64,000 bases of DNA from Sphingobacterium sp. B16(2022) (GTDB lineage Bacteria > Bacteroidota > Bacteroidia > Sphingobacteriales > Sphingobacteriaceae). The DNA is taken from positions 248,001 to 312,000 of the forward strand of contig NZ_JAAUVN010000004.1 of NCBI RefSeq assembly GCF_012030425.1, given 5' to 3'. Position numbers and translations under genes: made by a program. The notes beneath the pieces were generated by a model, which made no database searches, was not told where the DNA came from, and saw nothing but the letters and a program-made list of their open reading frames with translations. How positions within the stretch are numbered: position 1 is the stretch's first letter; each line of letters opens with the position of its first letter. Positions 59,719-64,000 of this stretch are shown here, one piece after another.

Positions 59719-60309
59719 TTATATTTTTCTAGTACTATTTGTATTATTCGATTGTCCAACTGTGATACAGTTTTCCCTTGCAATTTGGGCTACCATACTT
59801 TCCAAGGTTGACATGCGCTCGGGGCAGACGATAAAAGATCGTAATCCTTTACTTATCCAAGCTCCCGAACAGCTAACGCAAATTTCTATGGTGCCAAAAA
59901 TCTTATTGTCTTCTCCGTAAAAAACGAGCAAATGCCGTGGTTCATAGCACCCCGCCACCATCAGTTGTTCACAGAGCTGACTTTGATACAAAGTGTATTG
60001 CCAATCCGACGATTGTGCTGAGTCCAATTGGACCTTTCCTGCAATACTGTCAGCTGGAATATTTAAATGACTGTTGGTAAACAGCTCTTCTAAATTCTTT
60101 CCTGCTTTACCCTTCCAGGAAATACGATTACTGATATAAAACAGCAATTCTACTCTTACAGCTACCAGAAAAGGATCAATGCCCGAGCTATCCTTCTGTT
60201 CGATAGTAGGGAAGATTCGTGCTTTTTTCCCTTTGTAGAGCGTTACCTTTTCCTGAGCTTTAAGACTCAGGAAAGATAACAGCAAGAATATAATGATGAT
60301 ATGTCGCAT
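59719..60309 (-). CDS. Secreted protein of unknown function with CxxC motif
   Basis: Protein of 196 residues with a signal peptide (about 1-18, ending LKAQ). It has a Gln/Lys-rich start, predicted helix-strand pattern (PFLVAVRVELLFYISNRISWKG) and a CVSCSGAW motif near residue 143, plus three further Cys. A late stretch (MSTLESMVAQIARENCITVG) is helical. No family was recognised. TATCTTTA, a near match to the -7 box, lies 11 nt before its start. It is the downstream end of a run of exported unknown proteins. Confidence 0.65.
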   Translation of the reverse strand: MRHIIIIFLLLSFLSLKAQEKVTLYKGKKARIFPTIEQKDSSGIDPFLVAVRVELLFYISNRISWKGKAGKNLEELFTNSHLNIPADSIAGKVQLDSAQSSDWQYTLYQSQLCEQLMVAGCYEPRHLLVFYGEDNKIFGTIEICVSCSGAWISKGLRSFIVCPERMSTLESMVAQIARENCITVGQSNNTNSTRKI

Positions 60310-60350
60310 GCTGTAAGTCGTAAAGATAATATTGAAAATAATAGTTATCT

Positions 60351-60833
60351 CTAGAATAAGTTATCGTCTAAAAGCTTGGCTCCTTTTATAGTCGCCAAAT
60401 GTTTCAACGCTTTTACTATCCGAAGGATTTCATCTTTCTCTACAGTAGGATTGAATACAAAATCTGTACTTTCAATACTCTTTGTGGATATAACGTCGTT
60501 GTTATCTCCTATTTCGTTTGCCTGAAAATTACCGGTTATAATTATTTTATAGCATAATTTACCCATAATTTCCTTTTGTAGAGAGGATATACTTTTTATT
60601 TTTGAATACTTAAATACATGAAATTCATTAAATCTTGTTGGTACAGATGATGTAATCATAGAGGAAGCTGACTCACAGAATTCATCTTTAAATTTAATAC
60701 CCTTTGCAAAATCACTATCTTTTTGCAATGAAGGAACTTTTGCTTGAAGCCATTCGATAGTTTGCTCTGCCGTCTGCGCATTTGCAGATCCTATTCCTAA
60801 GAAAAACGAGAACAGTATTAATAGTTTTTTCAT
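60351..60833 (-). CDS. Secreted protein of unknown function
   Basis: About 160 residues with a signal peptide (MKKLLILFSFFLGIGSANAQ). The frame is open 10 codons further upstream (MIGKCQIL), but the ATG at 60833 is the one that gives the signal peptide. The mature part (TAEQTIEWLQAKVPSLQKDSD, EFCESASSMITSSVP, YKIIITGNFQAN, DFVFNPTVEKDEILRIVKALKHLATIKG) is alpha/beta-mixed; no family is recognised. It starts 26 bp after the preceding gene of the run. Confidence 0.68.
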   Translation of the reverse strand: MKKLLILFSFFLGIGSANAQTAEQTIEWLQAKVPSLQKDSDFAKGIKFKDEFCESASSMITSSVPTRFNEFHVFKYSKIKSISSLQKEIMGKLCYKIIITGNFQANEIGDNNDVISTKSIESTDFVFNPTVEKDEILRIVKALKHLATIKGAKLLDDNLF

Positions 60834-60859
60834 GGTATATAATATTTGACACTTTCCTA

Positions 60860-61264
60860 TCATCTGTATAAGTTAATGGTATTCTTACTTGGACTAAACA
60901 CTTCTCTTTTGTTTGCTGGGTATTGGCTTTGGTTGCGTTCGAATTTATCTTTATCCAGTTTGATGAGCGTCTCTTTAAACGCGTTAGCCTTAAATTTCGA
61001 ATCTGCTGAGTTTGCTCCCTTTAATCCTTCTTGAATAAGGAGTGAGTTTACTTCTACTCCCTCTTCCGCTAGTAAAGATTTAAATTTTGATCTGATTTCA
61101 TCTTTATTGCTAGACCAATCAGAACTAGTAAACAGATCAGAAAAGTAGTAGATTGGTTTGGCATTTGTACCAGTTTTGTAATAGACAAACTGATAGGTAG
61201 TGCTCTGCGCAAGCGTTGTTGTCAGCGAAGCAACAAAAACAAGTAATAGAATGAGTTTTTTCAT
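60860..61264 (-). CDS. Secreted protein of unknown function
   Basis: Protein of 134 residues with a signal peptide (about 1-19, ending TTLAQ). The mature part is short, mostly strands then helices (QFVYYKTGTNAKPIYYFSDLF, IRSKFKSLLAEEGVEVNS, FKETLIKLDKDKFERNQ). No family is recognised. The bases just upstream, AAATAAATGC followed by C, ATG and AAAAAACT, closely repeat the start region of the SLR gene at 62116. Confidence 0.65.
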   Translation of the reverse strand: MKKLILLLVFVASLTTTLAQSTTYQFVYYKTGTNAKPIYYFSDLFTSSDWSSNKDEIRSKFKSLLAEEGVEVNSLLIQEGLKGANSADSKFKANAFKETLIKLDKDKFERNQSQYPANKREVFSPSKNTINLYR

Positions 61265-61275
61265 GGCATTTATTT

Positions 61276-61482
61276 TTAATCAAAAGAAATCGGTTCTGGT
61301 ACTCCGCAGAGCTTCCGAAGATGGTTGAAGCCTTTGACAACTTTTCCAGTATATTTTTTTGAAGTATTATAAGGAAGCCTCCAACTTTTTACAGTAGGTC
61401 TCTGCCGACAGGGAAATTTCCCTTGCACCTCTGTAATCTCAAAGATGATAAATAGCATGGCTAGTAGCAATAACTTCTTCAT
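61276..61482 (-). CDS. Small secreted protein of unknown function
   Basis: Protein of 68 residues. A signal peptide (about 1-21, LLLLAMLFIIFEITEVQG) leaves a basic mature peptide of about 47 residues with two Cys (FPCRQRPTVK and LRKLCGVPEP). It begins with GAAGAAG near-initiation codons and lies 11 bp before the next gene of the run, so it probably belongs to the operon. Being short, it could be a false gene, but the signal peptide and position favour a real one. Confidence 0.5.
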   Translation of the reverse strand: MKKLLLLAMLFIIFEITEVQGKFPCRQRPTVKSWRLPYNTSKKYTGKVVKGFNHLRKLCGVPEPISFD

Positions 61483-61507
61483 TGTAGTAAAGTAAGCTTA
61501 CTAGATA

Positions 61508-62116
61508 TCATTTATTCTTCCATTCTTTTGCTAACTTTGAGTTTTTTTCCACGTCTCCGTACCCAAATTCATAAATTTCAGCAATAGTTCCCTGTAATTC
61601 TTTAATTCCAGCATTATACGCCTTTTCATACCATTTGATTCCCTCAGAAACACTCGTTTTGACTTCCCCTTTACCAGACATGTAAAAGTCGCCAATGCGG
61701 CGCATTGAATCCGCATCCTTATATTCTGCTGCCATTTTCAGCCATTTCATCGCTTCCTTACTATTTTTTGTCGTTCCCAGCCCTTCATAATACATCCCAC
61801 TTATAATGCACATCACCTCAGCGGTCTTTTCACTTTTTTCTATATCGATCGCTTTTTTATACCATTCTAATGCTGTTCCATAATTTTGGGACACTCCATA
61901 CCCACCATAATGCATATAGGCTATGGTAGATATTGCAGTCACATTTCCCCTTTCTGCAGATCTGGTTAAATATATGATGGCCTGTTCATAATCTTTTTTT
62001 GCAACTAATTCTCTTGACCTTTTTAGATCAGGATCGTTTTCGCCACTTTCTTTTTTTTGTGCTTCCGCTGTTACTAATCCAAGGAATAATGCGAAAAGTA
62101 TAAGTAGTTTTTTCAT
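61508..62116 (-). CDS. Secreted Sel1-like repeat (SLR/TPR) protein
   Basis: Protein of 202 residues with a signal peptide (about 1-19, ending AEAQ). Four to five Sel1-like repeats fill about residues 35-195, for example AISTIAYMHYGGYGVSQNYGTALEWYKKA, SGMYYEGLGTTKNSKEAMKWLKMA and GDFYMSGKGEVKTSVSEGIKWYEKA. Such repeats bind proteins and often sit in secreted scaffold or virulence proteins. It lies between unknown genes of the run and may hold their products together. The upstream bases are shared with the 61264 gene. Confidence 0.82.
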   Translation of the reverse strand: MKKLLILFALFLGLVTAEAQKKESGENDPDLKRSRELVAKKDYEQAIIYLTRSAERGNVTAISTIAYMHYGGYGVSQNYGTALEWYKKAIDIEKSEKTAEVMCIISGMYYEGLGTTKNSKEAMKWLKMAAEYKDADSMRRIGDFYMSGKGEVKTSVSEGIKWYEKAYNAGIKELQGTIAEIYEFGYGDVEKNSKLAKEWKNK

Positions 62117-62125
62117 AGCATTTAT

Positions 62126-62575
62126 TTATTTGATTTCTCCATTGGAGGTAATGGTGTATGTTTTTGCTCTGCTTATCTTTCTAGTTTGATCAGTAGTGAA
62201 ATAAGTGATCGTTACTAGAGAATAGGTGTAAAACGTATGCTTTGTACCTGTGTTAATCTGTTTATCATTGATCTTAGCTACGAATTCCACATTATTCACC
62301 CCCTTATCCAATTTAACCGATATTTCTTTTAAAACAGCATTCGCTGAATCTTTTTCTAGTGTAATGATATTGAAGGTTAACCTTGCACTCATTTCTTCGA
62401 AATCAACTTGGGAGCTATATACTTTCTCCTTTGCTTTCAAGAACTCTTTAGGTATCTGAAATTCTTTCTTGTCCAATAATTTATCGTCAGGTGTACTTGT
62501 CGCTGAATGACAACCTAAGAATAGAATGAAAATTGTCAATATTGCTAAAATGTTGTTTGTTTTCATAATCTTCAT
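62126..62575 (-). CDS. Putative lipoprotein of unknown function
   Basis: Protein of 149 residues; the hydrophobic N-terminus ends in LFLGC, a lipobox, so it is probably a lipoprotein. A second ATG at 62566 (MKTNNILA) is an equally good start. The mature part is a small beta-rich domain (MSARLTFNIITLEKDSANAVL, ISVKLDKGVNNVEFVAKIND, KHTFYTYSLVTITYFTTDQTRK). No family was recognised. It lies 10 bp before the SLR gene and 8 bp after the barrel gene. Confidence 0.68.
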   Translation of the reverse strand: MKIMKTNNILAILTIFILFLGCHSATSTPDDKLLDKKEFQIPKEFLKAKEKVYSSQVDFEEMSARLTFNIITLEKDSANAVLKEISVKLDKGVNNVEFVAKINDKQINTGTKHTFYTYSLVTITYFTTDQTRKISRAKTYTITSNGEIK

Positions 62576-62583
62576 TTTATTCT

Positions 62584-63867
62584 TTATTTGTTAACTAATG
62601 GGGATAGAATAGATCCAATATCTTTAAGCTTAAATGCTTTTGATAAAGTAACACCAAAGAATGGACGTGGCTTAAAAAACTGGTTCGTAATTTCAGCTTG
62701 TAATGTTATTCCTGTAACGGCTTCGGTAATCCACGCTCTACCTGTATAAAAAATATCATGAGCTTTATCCATTGGTGCAATTGTTTCACTACCTAAAACC
62801 TCGTTTACAACGCTTCGACGCGAATTTTTATGAAATCTACCTAAATATCCTACCGAACTATGTATTCTTACACTTACAGCTTTTGTTTCATATGTAAGAA
62901 AAGCTCCAACAAGTCCAACACTAAAATCGAATTCATTTTTTTGAGTTTGTATATTTTGTGATAAATCAACACGATTTGGAATGAAGCCAGACTCATAGAC
63001 AGTATCAAGTTCAGTTGGAGCTCCATAAGTACGTAGTGTATTAATCCTTCGCCAAACAAATTCTAATGAAGGAGCGTAATATAAATTGAAATGGTGATTC
63101 CCTCGCTTATTAATTTTTATCAATGGGCTAAAATGTACCCCCATATTATCTGCTGTAGTGGTGGTTACAATACTTCCTGAGCCTCTAACTCTATAATAAA
63201 GAGAATCATTAACAGGTTGTACCTTAAAAGCACGATTACTATAGCGACTGCTATCAGTATTACTCATCGTTCTATTGCCATACAGACTCAAATAAAATCC
63301 AAATCGATTTTTACTTTCTATTGGAGGAACAAATACATTCGTCGCAAAAAATAGATTCTTTGCTTTGGTCTTACCATCTGCCATGTCGAAGTTCGTCCCT
63401 AAATAGGAAAGTAAAGTATAGTCATCTGAAACATCAACAGAAGATTTTACAATTAAGGTGAAATTTTTCTTATCTCCTAAGTTGTGATCGTTAACGTCTT
63501 TATCGTCATTTTTTATGTTAATCTTTAAATCCAATCTTCGCTCCCTGTCTGTCAGGATATCTTTTTTTAATCTAACATAGACTGTCTCATTTTCCTGTAA
63601 GGAAGAAAGCAAACGCGGTCTAAAGTCTATCGAATAATCTGAATTGGGTAAAGTAGATTCGTTAACTGAGAAAGTCAGAATATATTTATTTGCTAAAGTA
63701 TCACCTTTTGTAGTTTTATAGGTATAGGGGATCGCAATAATTATATCACTGTCTTTACTTTTTGAGATTACTATACTATCTTTAACGAACGATAAATTAA
63801 AAGTTCCTTGCCCCCACACTACCCCCATCCAACCAAACAGCAGTATTGTAATTAAATACTTTTTCAT
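62584..63867 (-). CDS. Secreted outer-membrane barrel-like protein with Calx-beta-like N-terminal region
   Basis: Protein of 427 residues with a signal peptide (about 1-19, ending VWGQG). The first 130 residues (FVKDSIVISKSKDSDIIIAIPY, DYSIDFRPRLLSSLQENETVYVRL, RRLDLKINIKNDDKD) resemble a Calx-beta-like immunoglobulin domain. The remainder has many alternating aromatic strands (FYLSLYGNRTM, HFNLYYAPSLEFVWRRIN, FDFSVGLVGAFLTYETKAVSVRIHSSVGYLG, RPFFGVTLSKAF), typical of an outer-membrane barrel. Function unknown. It is 35 bp after a partial gene at the right edge. Confidence 0.68.
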   Translation of the reverse strand: MKKYLITILLFGWMGVVWGQGTFNLSFVKDSIVISKSKDSDIIIAIPYTYKTTKGDTLANKYILTFSVNESTLPNSDYSIDFRPRLLSSLQENETVYVRLKKDILTDRERRLDLKINIKNDDKDVNDHNLGDKKNFTLIVKSSVDVSDDYTLLSYLGTNFDMADGKTKAKNLFFATNVFVPPIESKNRFGFYLSLYGNRTMSNTDSSRYSNRAFKVQPVNDSLYYRVRGSGSIVTTTTADNMGVHFSPLIKINKRGNHHFNLYYAPSLEFVWRRINTLRTYGAPTELDTVYESGFIPNRVDLSQNIQTQKNEFDFSVGLVGAFLTYETKAVSVRIHSSVGYLGRFHKNSRRSVVNEVLGSETIAPMDKAHDIFYTGRAWITEAVTGITLQAEITNQFFKPRPFFGVTLSKAFKLKDIGSILSPLVNK

Positions 63868-63902
63868 ATTTTAAGTTTTTAAAATGGTTCTCCTTAACGA
63901 CT

Positions 63903-64000
63903 TTACCCTGCACATCTGTAACCAATATCATTTAAATGGACAATATTGTATCCCTTCTCTTTGTAATTTTTAATATCCAATAATCGACGTTTATCTGCAT
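63903..64000 (-). CDS. C-terminus of a gene cut by the right window edge
   Basis: The frame with codons at 63998-63903 on the minus strand is open to the edge and ends in TAA (63905-63903). The last 31 residues include NYKEKGYNIVHLNDIGYRCAG. The end, with NDIGYRCA, is like the closing GFRCA of formylglycine-generating/sulfatase-modifying (SUMF1-like) domains, a fold also found in GldK-type secretion lipoproteins. This is a weak likeness from a few residues and the identity is open. Confidence 0.4.
   Translation of the reverse strand, partial: ADKRRLLDIKNYKEKGYNIVHLNDIGYRCAG

Noticed and set aside
1..64000. CRISPR arrays, tRNA/rRNA genes, insertion sequences or prophage genes
   Set aside because: Looked for regularly spaced direct repeats, tRNA T-arm motifs and transposase or integrase motifs; none were seen.

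Overview
The window is a piece of a low-GC Bacteroidota chromosome, most likely Sphingobacteriaceae (Sphingobacterium or a close relative). Pointers are a fused LpxC/FabZ gene, a PorX-type response regulator with a PglZ domain, an outer-membrane receptor of the OMP_b-brl_3 type, a bacillithiol-system YtxJ protein, and many upstream boxes matching TAnnTTTG, the -7 element of the Bacteroidota housekeeping sigma factor. It is ordinary core chromosome: no insertion sequence, integrase, tRNA, rRNA or CRISPR array was seen.

Layout. 1-6.5 kb: the end of a DUF4407-like membrane protein running head-on into rmuC, an arginase-fold protein that has lost its metal ligands, an NAD-dependent epimerase, a phosphoserine-phosphatase fused to a SerA remnant with an ACT domain, 5-formyl-THF cyclo-ligase and EF-P. 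6.5-11.8 kb: a minus-strand lipid A operon (lpxD, lpxC/fabZ, lpxA) with an ABC ATPase downstream and an HD phosphohydrolase upstream. 12-16.2 kb: porX, tsaE, an ECF-like sigma factor, its probable anti-sigma protein and a small outer-membrane barrel. 16.2-22.7 kb: an orphan ABC ATPase, a TlpA redoxin / alpha-beta hydrolase / alanine-dehydrogenase-family operon, a membrane nucleotide-sugar dehydratase and a TPR protein. 22.9-29.4 kb: ribH, a secreted hypothetical with ytxJ, an S4 RNA-binding protein, dapD, a Sua5/YciO protein, a DUF4920 protein, folP and murF. 30-39.8 kb: a hexuronate-type MFS transporter, an OMP_b-brl_3 receptor, a PspC/PadR pair, VanZ, ComF, rlmN and a GNAT acetyltransferase. 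39.8-47.6 kb: miaE, a luciferase-like flavoprotein, a VirJ-like hydrolase with mprF, a glycosyltransferase and a metallo-beta-lactamase-fold protein. 48.4-54.2 kb: a three-gene RND efflux operon. 54.4-58.9 kb: an amidohydrolase lipoprotein, a MetA-type outer-membrane protein and a Tat-exported Gfo/Idh/MocA oxidoreductase. 58.9-64 kb: a LuxR-type regulator and a minus-strand run of unrecognised secreted proteins.

The clearest non-textbook signals are: (i) at least nine genes whose TAnnTTTG box lies only 4-8 nt before the start codon, implying leaderless or nearly leaderless mRNAs, which also corrects several start codons; (ii) the SerB-SerA fusion lacking the dehydrogenase nucleotide-binding domain; (iii) the catalytically degenerate arginase-fold protein; (iv) a PadR operator overlapping its own promoter; (v) mprF translationally coupled to a VirJ-like hydrolase; and (vi) the uncharacterised secreted-protein cluster at the right end. 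No complete, clearly new system could be demonstrated; the right-end cluster is the best candidate and is cut by the window edge.
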